Source: Bradyrhizobium arachidis (lineage in GTDB: Bacteria > Pseudomonadota > Alphaproteobacteria > Rhizobiales > Xanthobacteraceae). Taken from it: 64,000 bases of DNA. Where the stretch lies: NCBI RefSeq assembly GCF_015291705.1, contig NZ_CP030050.1, positions 9,425,001 through 9,489,000 of the forward strand. The letters run 5' to 3'. Position numbers and translations under genes: made by a program. Position 1 is the stretch's first letter. Every line of letters begins with the position of its first letter. Below, piece after piece: positions 8,703 to 19,437 of this stretch. The notes under the pieces were generated by a model. The model had not been told where the DNA came from. It worked only from the letters and a program-made list of their open reading frames with translations, and ran no database searches.

Positions 8703-9347
8703 TCAGCTCATCCCGATTTCCACCGCGATCCTGATCAGGTCGGAATGGTTCTTGGCCCCTAACTTCTGCTTGAGCAGGGACGTGGTGTTCGCGACGGTCT
8801 TGTAGGAGATGCCGAGCGCCTCGGCGACCTCGACGATCTTGTCGCCGCGCCCGAGCAGGCGAAGAATCTCGAGCTCCCGCGGCGTCATCTGCGAAGCCGG
8901 ATTGGCCTTGATCGCGGCGCCGGAGAACGTCACGGCCTCGGCGAGTTGCGGCGAGATGAAATTGTCACCTGCGACGACCTTGCGCACGGCTTTCAGCAGG
9001 ATCCTGGGATCGTCGCCCTTGGAAACATAGCCCTGCGCGCCGAGCTCAACGGCCCGCACCACGAAGGCCGGATCGTCGTTCATGCTGAACATGATGATCT
9101 TGGCGTCCGGATCGTCCTTGCGGATGCGTCGCATTAGCTCGAAACCGGAGACGTCGGGCAGGCTGATATCGATCACGGTGACGTCAGGCCGCTTGCTGAC
9201 ATAGGCGCGATGTCCGGATTTAGCATCCGTCGCCTCGTCGATGCGGATCGAATGGTCGGACGCGAAAAGCGTCCGGCATCCGGACAGCACCACAGGATGG
9301 TCGTCGACGATCAGAACCTTGGTCGCCGGCTTGGCGGTATCTTGCAT
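8703..9347 (-). CDS. NarL/FixJ-family response regulator
   Basis: This 214-residue regulator has a receiver domain with the acidic pair Asp15-Asp16, phosphoacceptor Asp60 (TVIDISLPD) and switch lysine in GYVSKGDDP, and a LuxR-type helix-turn-helix at about 148-205 (TPRELEILRLLGRGDK, EVAEALGISYKTVANT). The start at ATG 9347 (MQDTAKP) follows AAGAGAG; an ATG at 9374 would add nine residues without a ribosome-binding site. It diverges from the sensor kinase gene 65 bases away and is its likely partner. The target genes are unknown. Confidence 0.93.
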   Translation of the reverse strand: MQDTAKPATKVLIVDDHPVVLSGCRTLFASDHSIRIDEATDAKSGHRAYVSKRPDVTVIDISLPDVSGFELMRRIRKDDPDAKIIMFSMNDDPAFVVRAVELGAQGYVSKGDDPRILLKAVRKVVAGDNFISPQLAEAVTFSGAAIKANPASQMTPRELEILRLLGRGDKIVEVAEALGISYKTVANTTSLLKQKLGAKNHSDLIRIAVEIGMS

Positions 9348-9412
9348 CGCGCGCTCTCTTGTTTTTCGACTCATAGACCGGCGGGAACAAATGGAAAGAG
9401 CAAATCGCCCCG

Positions 9413-10777
9413 ATGCGCGTTAGAATTGACCTAATGTGGCAACGGCTCTCGTTCAGAACCCAACTGTTTCTTCCGCTCGGCTTGAGCTTTCTAGCCGCGC
9501 TGGCCATGGGCGGCGTGCTGCTCCAGACATTCGCGACCGGCCAGCTGGCCGACGAGAACGAGCCAGGTCGGCGCTCGACCCGGACCGTCGCCGTCGCACT
9601 CAACAACGCCCTCGGCGCCTCGGATAACCCGCGGAAGATCCTCGATGCGTTCGTCCATTCGCTGGATCCCTCCTCTGATATCCAATTCCGCCCCATGGAA
9701 GCAGGTCCCGCGCCCCCTGTGAAGGACCGTCTGCACGATCTGCATGGCGTGCCGCAATGGTTCGCAGACCTGATCGTCATTCCGGACATGGACGCGGCCT
9801 CACCTGTCATCATCGACGGCAGGCGTGTCGGTGACATCGTCTTCATGCCTGACCTGTCGGCCGACCTGTTCGAGAAATGGATCGGCTTTCTGGCGCTGAC
9901 AAGTCTGATCGCCGTATTGACGGTTCTGACCGGCACGATCGCTTATCTGTTCACAGAATCAGCGCTGCGCCCTCTGCAAAAGCTCGGCGCAGGCCTCACC
10001 CGAATACGGCGCGGCGATTACGCGATGCCGATTCCGGTGGCAGGGCCGCCGGAGATCCGGCAGAGCTGCGAGGAGGCCAACGCGCTGGCAACGACGCTGG
10101 CGGAATTGAGCCAGGACAATCGCGACCTGCTGCATCGCCTGGTGTCGCTCCAGGACGACGAGCGGCGCGACCTCGCCCGCGAGCTGCATGACGAGCTCGG
10201 ACCGCTGCTGTTCGGCATCCGCGCCAGCACCATCGCCCTGGCCGAGGCCTCGCCACGGGCAGGAAATCTCGGCAATTCGGCGCAGGAGGTGATGCGGTCG
10301 GTCGAGGCGCTCCAGCAGGCCAATCGCCGCATCCTGGACCGGCTGCGGCCGCTCTACATCGAGCAATTGGGGCTCCAGACCAGCTTGCAGACGCTGCTCC
10401 AGAACTTTCGCAGACAGGCGCCGCATGTCAGCCTGACGGCCACGATCGATGCCGCTCTGAACGAGATCGACGGACCGCTGGCCCAGACCGTCTATCGCGT
10501 GATCCAGGAGGCGCTGACCAACGTGCTACGCCATGCCAATGCCCGCAACGCCCATGTGCAGGCCACCATGGCGGGCGAGGCGCTCGCCATCGAGATCTCC
10601 GACGACGGCGGCGGCTTTCCAGAGAGCAACGTCTTTGGCCGGGGTCTGACCGGCATGCACGAGCGCGTGCGCGCTCTCAGCGGATCATTGTCATTGCTGC
10701 GCGCGGACGATCGAACCTATGTGCGCTGCCAGCTGCCGGTGGATGCGACGCGAGAAGAGCAGCGGCCGCGGAGCTAA
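9413..10777 (+). CDS. Membrane sensor histidine kinase (HisKA_3, NarX/LiaS type)
   Basis: This 454-residue kinase has a membrane helix at about 17-38, a periplasmic domain to about 155, a second helix at about 156-180 (FLALTSLIAVLTVLTGTIAY), a HAMP-like linker and a HisKA_3 dimerisation domain with phosphoacceptor His259 (DLARELHDELGPL). The HATPase domain follows (QEALTNVLRHANA, ISDDGGGFPE, GRGLTGMHERV). HisKA_3 kinases pair with LuxR-type regulators, as in the divergent neighbour. The periplasmic signal is unknown. Confidence 0.93.
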   Translation: MRVRIDLMWQRLSFRTQLFLPLGLSFLAALAMGGVLLQTFATGQLADENEPGRRSTRTVAVALNNALGASDNPRKILDAFVHSLDPSSDIQFRPMEAGPAPPVKDRLHDLHGVPQWFADLIVIPDMDAASPVIIDGRRVGDIVFMPDLSADLFEKWIGFLALTSLIAVLTVLTGTIAYLFTESALRPLQKLGAGLTRIRRGDYAMPIPVAGPPEIRQSCEEANALATTLAELSQDNRDLLHRLVSLQDDERRDLARELHDELGPLLFGIRASTIALAEASPRAGNLGNSAQEVMRSVEALQQANRRILDRLRPLYIEQLGLQTSLQTLLQNFRRQAPHVSLTATIDAALNEIDGPLAQTVYRVIQEALTNVLRHANARNAHVQATMAGEALAIEISDDGGGFPESNVFGRGLTGMHERVRALSGSLSLLRADDRTYVRCQLPVDATREEQRPRS

Positions 10778-10877
10778 AGCGCGATGAGATTGGGATGAAT
10801 CGTCATCGCGCTTTAGGTTGTTGTTTGAGCATGATCTTTTCGGAAAACCGCTTCGCACTTTTCCGGATCATGCTTTA
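10776..10877. repeat. Composite palindromic repeat, family C, copy 1
   Basis: Two palindromes fill the gap between convergent genes. The first has perfect 12-base arms (AAAGCGCGATGA 10776-10787, complement 10803-10814). The second runs 10829-10873, with GCATGATC and GATCATGC as outer arms and CGGAAAA with TTTTCCG inside. The last bases of both flanking stop codons fall inside the element. A close relative of the second palindrome lies at 53930-53990 between chvI and chvG. Confidence 0.8.
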
Positions 10878-11240
10878 GCACGCGCAGCCATCGTGGGAGT
10901 TCTGCGGCGACGGCGTGCACAGCGTACTGTAAATCTTGCCTTCCGCGCTGAAGCGGAACGAGGCGTGGATGCGCAGTGAGCCCGCGATGGAATATTCGAG
11001 ATCGATGCCGTGCGGCACGGGATTGATTTCTTCGAGGCCGAATCCGACCGACGAGAAAGTGCTGAGCCGGGGTCCCCAATAGGTTTCGAGCTCGTTTCGG
11101 CCACGATAATGCTGCGTGCCGTTGCAGGTGCATTCGACCCGGGCGTCGTCCGCATAGAGGTCGAGCAGGCCCGCAAGGTCGCCTGTGCGGCAGGCGTCGA
11201 CCCAGTCGACGACGATTCCCATCTGATCAATATCGCTCAC
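10875..11240 (-). CDS. NTF2-like/SnoaL-like small protein
   Basis: This 121-residue protein fits the NTF2-like alpha+beta barrel: an opening helix (VDWVDACRTGDLAGLLDLYADDARVE), then the strand-rich half (YRGRNELETYWGPRL). It ends in an unusual cysteine-bearing tail (LCTPSPQNSHDGCAC). Enzymatic and non-enzymatic members exist, so no reaction can be assigned. It is convergent with the histidine kinase gene and lies upstream of nothing in its own direction except the kinase 3' end, so it is probably a single-gene unit. Confidence 0.75.
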   Translation of the reverse strand: MSDIDQMGIVVDWVDACRTGDLAGLLDLYADDARVECTCNGTQHYRGRNELETYWGPRLSTFSSVGFGLEEINPVPHGIDLEYSIAGSLRIHASFRFSAEGKIYSTLCTPSPQNSHDGCAC

Positions 11241-11311
11241 GCCAACATCCTGTTTGCCGCGAAAATTTTCGCGCGGCTTAGGGCCACAGTCGTGAATATG
11301 CGCTGAATAAT

Positions 11312-11367
11312 AAAGCCCGGATGATTGCGGGTTCCCTCTGGGAACCTGCGGTCATGTCAGGCCGGGC
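11312..11367 (-). terminator. Probable terminator at the end of the cox operon
   Basis: A stem with arms GCGGGTTCCC and GGGAACCTGC (about 11328-11349, one mismatch) sits just after the SURF1 stop, and an outer GCCCGG/CCGGGC pairing (11312-11317 with 11362-11367) extends it into the last codons. Read leftward it is followed by TTTATTATT. This would end the ctaC-to-SURF1 transcript. Confidence 0.55.
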
Positions 11368-12109
11368 GTCGTCCTTTCATCCAGACGCCGAACGCGATCA
11401 ACACCGCGCCTGCGAGCGCGAACCAGGTGATGGCGTATTGCAGATGATCATCCTTCAGATGCACGTCGAGCGGACCCGGGCGCGGGATGCCGTTCTCGGG
11501 CGCAGGCCGCTCCAGGTCGATATAGAACGGCGCAACCGTGCCCCAGCCCAGCGCGCTTGCGATCGCCCGATGATCGCGCACGAACCAGAGTCGCTTGTCG
11601 CGGTTCTCCCCCGGCGTCAGCCAGCCCGACGCCTCGGGAAAGCGCAGATAGCCGGTGAGCACGACGGGCTGCCCGGTGACGAGCTTCTTCACCGCACGAT
11701 CCTCGACGCCGCGGTCCTGCATCGTGTTCTCGACGAAGCCGGCGTCGATCACGATCGTCTCACCGCTCGGAAGGCGCGCCGGCAGGAAGGCCCAGGTGCC
11801 GGGGCCGGAGGCGTCCTTGCGCACGGCCGAGCCGGAGGAATAGATCATCGCATCAGGAAGCGGCGCATAGGTCGCGGTAAAGCTGACGCGGCGGAATTCG
11901 TCGTGCGCGGGATCGAGCGCGGTCCACTGCGACGGCGGCGGCAGCGCGACGGGCGCTTCGGCCAACCGCTCGGTGAGCGCCGCGATCAGCTCGTGCTTGG
12001 CGGTCCGGCGCTGCAATTGCCAGACTCCGAGCGAGATCAAGACCACCGTCAGGAACAGCGTGAACAGCGCGAAGCCGGCCACGCGAGGCTTGCGCGCCGT
12101 CTCGTTCAT
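11357..12109 (-). CDS. SURF1 family cytochrome c oxidase assembly protein
   Basis: This 250-residue protein has membrane helices at about 10-30 (FALFTLFLTVVLISLGVWQL) and near the C-terminus (ITWFALAGAVLIAFGVWM) flanking a periplasmic domain, the SURF1/Shy1 plan. GVWQLQRR and the C-terminal HLQYAITWFALA are family hallmarks. SURF1 assists heme a insertion into subunit I of aa3 oxidase. The start ATG overlaps the preceding DUF983 stop (ATGA). It is the last gene of the oxidase operon. Confidence 0.93.
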   Translation of the reverse strand: MNETARKPRVAGFALFTLFLTVVLISLGVWQLQRRTAKHELIAALTERLAEAPVALPPPSQWTALDPAHDEFRRVSFTATYAPLPDAMIYSSGSAVRKDASGPGTWAFLPARLPSGETIVIDAGFVENTMQDRGVEDRAVKKLVTGQPVVLTGYLRFPEASGWLTPGENRDKRLWFVRDHRAIASALGWGTVAPFYIDLERPAPENGIPRPGPLDVHLKDDHLQYAITWFALAGAVLIAFGVWMKGRRPA

Positions 12110-12507
12110 TTCGCGCGGTCGACCAGCCGGCCCGGCGCCGCCTTGTGGTGGAATTGCAGCGCGATCAACAGCGACTTCATCGCACGCAGCGGCAGCAGCG
12201 TGGTGGCGAGGATCAACGGCAGCCAGAGCGCTGCATGCAGCCAGAACGGCGGCTGGTACTTGACCTCGACGACGAGCGCGCAGCCGACCACGATCGCACC
12301 GGCCAGCATGATGATGAAGATCGCCGGACCATCGCCGCTGTCGATGAAAGCGTAATCGAGGCCGCAGCGGTCGCAGGACGGCGCGAGCGTCAGGAAGCCC
12401 GCGTAGAGCTTGCCCTGGCCGCAGCGCGGACACTTGCAGGCAAGCCCGCGCATCGCGCTTTGCAGGACGGTTGTCTCGGGCTCGGATGTGCCGGTGGTGT
12501 CGTTCAT
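12106..12507 (-). CDS. DUF983 membrane protein
   Basis: This 133-residue protein opens with a zinc-ribbon-like segment (CKCPRCGQGKLYAGF, then CDRCGLDY) followed by two membrane helices (AIFIIMLAGAIVVGCALVV and ALWLPLILATTLLPL). This is the DUF983 family, found between ctaE and SURF1 in many alphaproteobacterial oxidase operons; a role in oxidase maturation is inferred from that context only. Confidence 0.92.
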   Translation of the reverse strand: MNDTTGTSEPETTVLQSAMRGLACKCPRCGQGKLYAGFLTLAPSCDRCGLDYAFIDSGDGPAIFIIMLAGAIVVGCALVVEVKYQPPFWLHAALWLPLILATTLLPLRAMKSLLIALQFHHKAAPGRLVDRAK

Positions 12508-12561
12508 GATCGCGGGACTCTATCACAGTTTCCGCCGAAACTTGCGGCGGCAGAAAATGCG

Positions 12562-12587
12562 AAAGGGCGGCCCTGCGGCCGCCCTTT
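12562..12587 (-). terminator. Hairpin between ctaE and DUF983
   Basis: An 11-base perfect stem, AAAGGGCGGCC (12562-12572) with its complement (12577-12587), has a four-base loop. It lies just after the ctaE stop and about 55 bases before DUF983. With a poor T-run leftward (GCATTTTCTG after six bases) it may only reduce transcription into DUF983-SURF1. Confidence 0.65.
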
Positions 12588-12606
12588 CTGATCAATTCAC
12601 GACGAC

Positions 12607-13503
12607 TTAGTGCGCGCCGTGGGCCATGGTCTCAGCACCGTGTCCCCACACATAGATGCAGAGGAACAGGAACAGCCAGACCACGTCGACGAAGTGCCAG
12701 TACCAGGCGGCGAACTCGAAGCCGAGATGCTGCTTCGGCGTGAAGTGGCCGGCATAGGCGCGGAACAGGCAGACCAGCAGGAAGATGGTGCCGACCAGCA
12801 CGTGGAAGCCGTGGAAGCCGGTGGCCATGAAGAAGGTCGCGCCATAGACGTTGCCGGCGAAGGAGAACGCCGCGTGGCTGTACTCATAGGCCTGCACGCA
12901 AGTGAAGAGCGCGCCGAGCACGACGGTGAGGATCAGGCCGTACTTCAGGCCCTGACGATCGTTCTCGAGCAGCGCATGGTGAGCCCAGGTCACCGTGGTG
13001 CCTGAGGTCAGCAGGATCAGCGTGTTCAGCAGCGGCAGGTGCCAGGGATCGAAGGTCTCGATGCCATGGGGCGGCCAGGTGCCGGGGACCGCGCAGGCAC
13101 CGGCCTGGGTGCCGAGGCCGCAGCCGAACACCGCATCGCGGGTGGCGTGGACGGCGTCGGCCGGGAACAGCGCCGCATTGAAATAGGCCCAGAACCAGGC
13201 CACGAAGAACATCACCTCGGAGGCGATGAACAGGATCATGCCGTAGCGGTGATGCAGCTGCACGACGCGGGTGTGGTCGCCCTTGTACTGGGCTTCCTTG
13301 ATCACGTCGCCCCACCAGCTCGCCATGGTGTAGAGCACGCCGACGGTGCCGACACCGAACACGATCGGCGCGGCCGAGAACATGTGGTGCATCCAGGCGA
13401 TCGCGCCGACCGCCATGATGAAGGCCGAGAGCGAACCGACCGCCGGCCAGGGAGAGGGATCGACCAGGTGATAGTCGTGATGCTTGCCTTGCGCGGTAGC
13501 CAT
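12607..13503 (-). CDS. ctaE: Cytochrome c oxidase subunit III
   Basis: This 298-residue protein has seven predicted membrane segments and the typical subunit III signatures: [18 protein letters not shown] at the start, [19 protein letters not shown] in helix 3 and [17 protein letters not shown] plus [14 protein letters not shown] near the end. It stabilises the heme-copper core of the aa3 oxidase. The start at ATG 13503 follows GGAGAGAGA. It belongs to the leftward oxidase operon, 76 bases after ctaG. Confidence 0.97.
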   Translation of the reverse strand: MATAQGKHHDYHLVDPSPWPAVGSLSAFIMAVGAIAWMHHMFSAAPIVFGVGTVGVLYTMASWWGDVIKEAQYKGDHTRVVQLHHRYGMILFIASEVMFFVAWFWAYFNAALFPADAVHATRDAVFGCGLGTQAGACAVPGTWPPHGIETFDPWHLPLLNTLILLTSGTTVTWAHHALLENDRQGLKYGLILTVVLGALFTCVQAYEYSHAAFSFAGNVYGATFFMATGFHGFHVLVGTIFLLVCLFRAYAGHFTPKQHLGFEFAAWYWHFVDVVWLFLFLCIYVWGHGAETMAHGAH

Positions 13504-13579
13504 TTGCGGTCTCTCTCCTCAATCCCGTGCCTGTCCGGCACTTATCCCCTTGTTTCCAACCCCTGGGCGAGCCCGGCGA

Positions 13580-14233
13580 TCAGAGATTTCCCTTGCGTTT
13601 GTCGTTCTCGCCGGAGGCGAGCGGCTTCACCACCGGATCCTTCACCGGATAGAACGTGTAGGACAGCGTGATCGTGTTCAGCCCGTCGTTCTCGTGATCG
13701 TCGGCGATCGACGGATCGACATAGAACACGACCGGCATCTCGCGCTTCTCGCCCGGCGCCATGGTCTGTTCGGTGAAGCAGAAGCAGTTGATCTTCTGGA
13801 AGTAGGACCCGACCGTCAGCGGCGCGACATTGTAGGCGGCCTGGCCGGCGGTGGTGCGCGCGGCCTGGTTGGTCACAGTGTAGAACACAGTCACGACCTG
13901 GCCGATATTGACCTCGATCTCGTTCTGCTCCGGCTCGAACTTCCAGGGCAGGCCGGGCGCGACGTTGGAATCGAAGCGCACCGAAATCTTCCGCGCGATC
14001 GGGCCGCTGGCGGGCGCGGAGGTCGCGACTTGCGTCGTGCCGTTGAAGCCGGTGGCGCGGCAGAACCAATTGTAGAACGGCACCGCCGCATAGGAGGCGC
14101 CTACCATCAGCGCGACCACGCCGCCGCAGATGGAAGCAACCACCACATCGCGGCCCAGCCCGCCACCCTTGGCCGGCTTACGATTGGCCGGCTTGGCGCT
14201 GACGTCCTCCAATATGGTCGGCTCGTGATCCAT
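13580..14233 (-). CDS. ctaG: Cytochrome c oxidase assembly protein CtaG (Cox11)
   Basis: This 217-residue copper chaperone inserts CuB into subunit I. A single membrane anchor lies at about 30-50 ([20 protein letters not shown]), followed by a periplasmic immunoglobulin-like domain with the copper-binding CxC motif in INCFCFTEQ. The conserved FVDPSI segment (YVDPSIADD) is also present. Its start lies 5 bases after the coxF stop, so the two are co-transcribed. Confidence 0.96.
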   Translation of the reverse strand: MDHEPTILEDVSAKPANRKPAKGGGLGRDVVVASICGGVVALMVGASYAAVPFYNWFCRATGFNGTTQVATSAPASGPIARKISVRFDSNVAPGLPWKFEPEQNEIEVNIGQVVTVFYTVTNQAARTTAGQAAYNVAPLTVGSYFQKINCFCFTEQTMAPGEKREMPVVFYVDPSIADDHENDGLNTITLSYTFYPVKDPVVKPLASGENDKRKGNL

Positions 14234-14238
14234 GATTC

Positions 14239-14403
14239 CTACATCGGCCGGACTAGCACTGCCGGTCCCTTGACCATGGTGACGGCGAAGAACAGCACGA
14301 CGAGCACGCCGAGCGCCAAAGCAATGGCAATGGAGCGCTGACGACGACTCTTCTTCTGCGCCTCGGTGAGGACGATTCCATCTGGCTCGGGTTTGTCGGC
14401 CAT
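14239..14403 (-). CDS. coxF: CoxF-like small membrane protein
   Basis: This 54-residue protein starts at ATG 14403 (MADKPEPDG), giving a charged N-terminus ([10 protein letters not shown]) and one membrane helix ([21 protein letters not shown]). Small proteins of this type occur between ctaB and ctaG in Bradyrhizobium and relatives and are called CoxF; their role in oxidase assembly is inferred from position. It lies 7 bases after ctaB. Confidence 0.8.
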   Translation of the reverse strand: MADKPEPDGIVLTEAQKKSRRQRSIAIALALGVLVVLFFAVTMVKGPAVLVRPM

Positions 14404-14410
14404 TCCTGCC

Positions 14411-15355
14411 TCATGCGCCCCCAACCATCGGAGCAAGCGCCCTGAACACGACCTCGGCCAGCAGGGTCGCGAACAGCGCGAACAGATACAGGATCGAGAA
14501 GGCGAACAGCTTTCGCGTCGCGCGCAAGGACTGGCTGCGCTCGCGACGGACGTAGACGTTGATCGCGAGCACCAGCATGCCGGCGCCGAGGATCAGCGAG
14601 ACGACGCCGTAGACGGCGTCGAAATAGCCGAGCGCCCACGGCGCGGCGGCGACCGCGATCAGCACGATGGTGTAGAGCAGGATCTGGAGCCGCGTCGCGT
14701 CGGGGCCGGCGACGTTGGGCAGCATCGGAATGCCGGCGCGCGCGTAATCGTCGGAGCGGAACAGCGCCAGCGCCCAGAAATGCGGCGGTGTCCAGAAGAA
14801 GATGATCGCGAACAGCAGCAGCGGCTCGACGTCGACCGTGCCCGTCACCGCGGCCCAGGCCACCACCGGCGGCAGCGCACCGGCGGCGCCGCCGATCACG
14901 ATGTTCTGCGCGGTCCAGCGCTTCAGCCACATCGTGTAGATCACGACGTAGAAGAAGATAGTGAAGGCGAGCAGCGCGCCCGCGATCCAGTTGACGAGGA
15001 TGCCGAGCGTCATCACCGAGAAGAAGGCGAGCGTCGTACCGAACGCCATGGCCTCAGGGCGGGTGATGCGGCCGCGCGGGATCGGCCGGTTCGCCGTGCG
15101 CGACATTTTCGCGTCGATGTCGCCTTCGAGCGCCATGTTGAGCGCGCCGGAGGCGCCGGCGCCGACGGCGATGCACAGCAGCGAGGTGATCGCGAGCACC
15201 CAGTGGAAATGCCCGGGCGCCATCGCCATGCCGACCAGCGCGGTGAAGATCACCAGCGACATCACCCGCGGCTTGAGCAGCGCGATGTAGTCGCCAACCT
15301 CCGCTTCGGAGATGCGGGGATTGATGTCGATGGCGTTGTGGTCGAGAACGGACAC
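14411..15355 (-). CDS. ctaB: Protoheme IX farnesyltransferase (heme O synthase)
   Basis: This 314-residue polytopic prenyltransferase makes heme O, the precursor of heme A. The first prenyl-diphosphate site is [19 protein letters not shown] and the DYxxDxxxD-like second site is replaced by the usual ctaB form ([15 protein letters not shown]). The start is GTG 15355, which gives [19 protein letters not shown], the typical N-terminus of Bradyrhizobium CtaB; no ATG fits. It lies 60 bases after ctaD. Confidence 0.95.
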   Translation of the reverse strand: MSVLDHNAIDINPRISEAEVGDYIALLKPRVMSLVIFTALVGMAMAPGHFHWVLAITSLLCIAVGAGASGALNMALEGDIDAKMSRTANRPIPRGRITRPEAMAFGTTLAFFSVMTLGILVNWIAGALLAFTIFFYVVIYTMWLKRWTAQNIVIGGAAGALPPVVAWAAVTGTVDVEPLLLFAIIFFWTPPHFWALALFRSDDYARAGIPMLPNVAGPDATRLQILLYTIVLIAVAAAPWALGYFDAVYGVVSLILGAGMLVLAINVYVRRERSQSLRATRKLFAFSILYLFALFATLLAEVVFRALAPMVGGA

Positions 15356-15415
15356 TAATCTAACTCGCTTCGTTATAGAGCCGCGGCGCCCATGACGGGC
15401 GCCGCGGAAGATGGC

Positions 15416-17083
<1,668 letters not shown>

Positions 17084-17122
17084 TTATCTCGCTTACAGTC
17101 CCCTCGAGCCGTCACCCGACGC

Positions 17123-17980
17123 TTACTGCGTCGGGCCGGCCGCGGAGGCGTAGGTGCTGGTGCCGCCGCTTGCAAATTTCTTCTTCGCCGTCTCGACCCA
17201 GGAGGCGAATTCCTGGTCCTCCACCACGCGGATCGCGATCGGCATGAACGCATGGTCCTTGCCGCAGAGCTCCGAGCACTGGCCGTAGAACATGCCGGTC
17301 TTGGTGGCCTTGAACCAGGTCTCGTTCAGCCGCCCCGGAATGGCGTCGATCTTGACGCCGAAAGCCGGCAGCGCGAAGGCGTGGATGACGTCGGCGCCGG
17401 TGACCTGGACGCGAATCACCTTGTTCACCGGCACCACCATCTCATTGTCGACGCCGAGCAGGCGGGGCTGCTTGTCCTGGGCCATCAGCGAATCGAACTC
17501 GAACTTGCCGTTATCCGGGTAGGCATAGGACCAGTACCACTGCTTGCCGGTCGCCTTGACGGTGATATCCGCCTTCGGCACGTCGAGCTCCAGGAACAGA
17601 AGCCGGAACGACGGCACCGCGATGCCGACCAGGATCAGCACCGGAACCAGCGTCCACACCACCTCGATCAGCGTGTTGTGGGTGGTCCGCGACGGCACCG
17701 GATTGGCCTTCGCATTGAACTTCAGCACCACGATCACCAGCAGCGCCAGAACGAACAGCGTGATCAGGGTGATCAGTACGAACAGGAAGTTGTGGAACCA
17801 GACGATGTTGTCCATCACCGGCGAGGCGGATTGCTGAAGCGTCCATTCCCACGGCGCCGGTTGCCCGAGCTCTGCGGCGAATGCCTTCCCGCCCGTCGCC
17901 AGCGTCATGCCAGCCGCCACCAAGGCGATGGTGGCCATTCCCAGCAAATGCCGGCCCACCCGACCCATCGACATCCTCAT
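17123..17980 (-). CDS. ctaC: Cytochrome c oxidase subunit II
   Basis: This 285-residue subunit has a signal peptide (ALVAAGMTLATGGKAFAAE), two membrane helices (about 55-80 and 98-120) and a periplasmic cupredoxin domain with the CuA site CSELCGKDHAFM and the electron-entry tryptophan region GKQWYWSYAYPD. It accepts electrons from cytochrome c. It is the first gene of the leftward oxidase operon; a GGGGAG ribosome-binding site lies upstream of ATG 17980. Confidence 0.97.
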   Translation of the reverse strand: MRMSMGRVGRHLLGMATIALVAAGMTLATGGKAFAAELGQPAPWEWTLQQSASPVMDNIVWFHNFLFVLITLITLFVLALLVIVVLKFNAKANPVPSRTTHNTLIEVVWTLVPVLILVGIAVPSFRLLFLELDVPKADITVKATGKQWYWSYAYPDNGKFEFDSLMAQDKQPRLLGVDNEMVVPVNKVIRVQVTGADVIHAFALPAFGVKIDAIPGRLNETWFKATKTGMFYGQCSELCGKDHAFMPIAIRVVEDQEFASWVETAKKKFASGGTSTYASAAGPTQ

Positions 17981-18427
17981 GCCGTTCGCGCTCCCCTTAC
18001 GAAATCACCCCAAGTGCGCTCCCCTATTTTTGGGAAACGCTTATTCGATCCGCCCGTCTGACAAACCGCCGCGCAAGAATACCTCTAAGAGGAATTGGGG
18101 CCAGATCGCTAGAACGCCGAAATCAAGCCTCTCAAACCATAATTCTTGATCTATCGCAATGCAGTCTTGAGCCCGGTCTGTCAGCGATCACCCGCAAGAT
18201 ATTTCCTAGTAACATCAGACAAAAATACCGTTTCCCGGGATGCTGCGGCTTGACAGCGGCATTGCCCGCGGTAGGCACTGGCGAACAGCCGCGCAGGAAC
18301 CTGATTCGCGCTGATGCTGGCGGTGTGAGCGGCGCGGAATTTGCTAGGGAATCGCCTTCAAGCCGCCGTCATTCCCGTATCAGTCCGCCAGGTGCGAGCG
18401 ACCCAGGCGAGCAGAGGGACCGACCCG
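17981..18427. other. Divergent control region between ctaC and the ialB-like gene
   Basis: No credible gene lies in this 447-base gap. It should contain the oxidase operon promoter on the minus strand and the ialB-like promoter on the plus strand. A TTGA-N6-GCAA motif lies at 18146-18159, and TTGACA at about 18250 could be a -35 element of the rightward gene. No other repeat or strong hairpin was noticed. Confidence 0.5.
18146..18159. promoter_or_regulatory. Candidate FixK/FNR-type box upstream of ctaC
   Basis: TTGATCTATCGCAA fits the TTGM-N6-KCAA form bound by FixK-type regulators of rhizobia. It lies 166 bases upstream of the ctaC start. The match uses only eight defined positions and could be chance; the 3' half is a G-variant. 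If real, it would connect aa3 oxidase expression to low-oxygen regulation. Confidence 0.3.
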
Positions 18428-18973
18428 ATGGGGTTTTCGAGATGCATGGCGAGGCTGGCTAAAAGGCAGGCTGACGGCCTCACGGCGCTGGCGGCCCTGC
18501 TGGCTGCGGTCGTCCTGCTGGCGCTGCCCGGCCTTGCCCATGCGCAGGGCGCGGTGCGCTCCGTCCATGGCGACTGGCAGATCCGCTGCGACACCCCGCC
18601 GGGCGCCCAGACCGAGCAATGCGCCCTGATCCAGAGCGTGGTCGCCGAGGACCGCTCCAATGCCGGCCTGACCGTGATCGTGCTCAAGACCGCCGACCAG
18701 AAGAGCCGCCTGATGCGCGTGGTCGCCCCGCTCGGCGTGCTGCTGCCCTCCGGCCTCGGGCTGAAGCTCGACAATCAGGACGTCGGCCGCGCCGGCTTCG
18801 TCCGCTGCCTGCCCAATGGCTGCGTCGCCGAGGTCGTCATGGACGACAAGCTGCTCGGCCAGCTGCGCAGCGCCAAGACCGCGACCTTCATCATCTTCGA
18901 GACCCCGGAAGAAGGCATCGGCTTCCCGCTCAGCCTGAACGGGCTCGGCGAGGGCTACGACAAGCTGCCGTAG
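18428..18973 (+). CDS. Invasion-associated locus B (IalB) family protein
   Basis: This 181-residue exported protein starts at ATG 18428 with GAGGG eight bases upstream. A signal peptide (LAALLAAVVLLALPGLAHAQ) precedes a domain with the IalB pattern: VRSVHGDWQIRCDTPPG, then EQCALIQSVV, with later cysteines in FVRCLPNGCVAEV. Two disulphides are likely. Bartonella IalB affects erythrocyte invasion, but homologues in free-living alphaproteobacteria have no established function. Confidence 0.9.
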   Translation: MGFSRCMARLAKRQADGLTALAALLAAVVLLALPGLAHAQGAVRSVHGDWQIRCDTPPGAQTEQCALIQSVVAEDRSNAGLTVIVLKTADQKSRLMRVVAPLGVLLPSGLGLKLDNQDVGRAGFVRCLPNGCVAEVVMDDKLLGQLRSAKTATFIIFETPEEGIGFPLSLNGLGEGYDKLP

Positions 18974-18979
18974 CACCGC

Positions 18980-19267
18980 TCACGCCGCGTCGACGCAATA
19001 GAGCTCCGTGTCGCACCAGCCGCAACGATAGATGCGGCCTCTTCCGGCCACCGGCCCGACCAGCGCCTTGCGCCGGCATGTCGCGCAGACGACGCCGTCC
19101 ACCGTGTCGCAGCCCGGGTGAGCTGCGACATAGGCCTCACGGGTGGGATAGGAGGTCCAGTAGCGGCGGTAGACGAACTGGTTGAACAGCAGGACCAGCC
19201 CCAGCGCGCCAAAGCCGATGATCAGGCCGTGATACTGATCCCAGAACACAAGCAGGGAATTCCACAT
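18980..19267 (-). CDS. Membrane-anchored zinc-ribbon protein, uncharacterised
   Basis: This 95-residue protein has one membrane helix at about 13-33 (HGLIIGFGALGLVLLFNQFV) and a C-terminal domain with two CxxC knuckles, CATC (61-64) and CGWC (82-85), consistent with a zinc ribbon. I know no named family. It is convergent with the ialB-like gene, six bases apart, so the two share a 3' region. Confidence 0.7.
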   Translation of the reverse strand: MWNSLLVFWDQYHGLIIGFGALGLVLLFNQFVYRRYWTSYPTREAYVAAHPGCDTVDGVVCATCRRKALVGPVAGRGRIYRCGWCDTELYCVDAA

Positions 19268-19437
19268 GCTTTTGCCGGCAGATCTCTCACCAAGGGTCGC
19301 CCTCGATAGCCCGAAATCCTGAAAGCCGGTTTAAGGGGAAGCCGTACCTATCGTTTCCGTAATGTGACGGCCCGGCCCTCGCGGAACGCGCGGGAAACCA
19401 TTATCTTGCCCAACATCCCCCGATAATGGACGGACGC

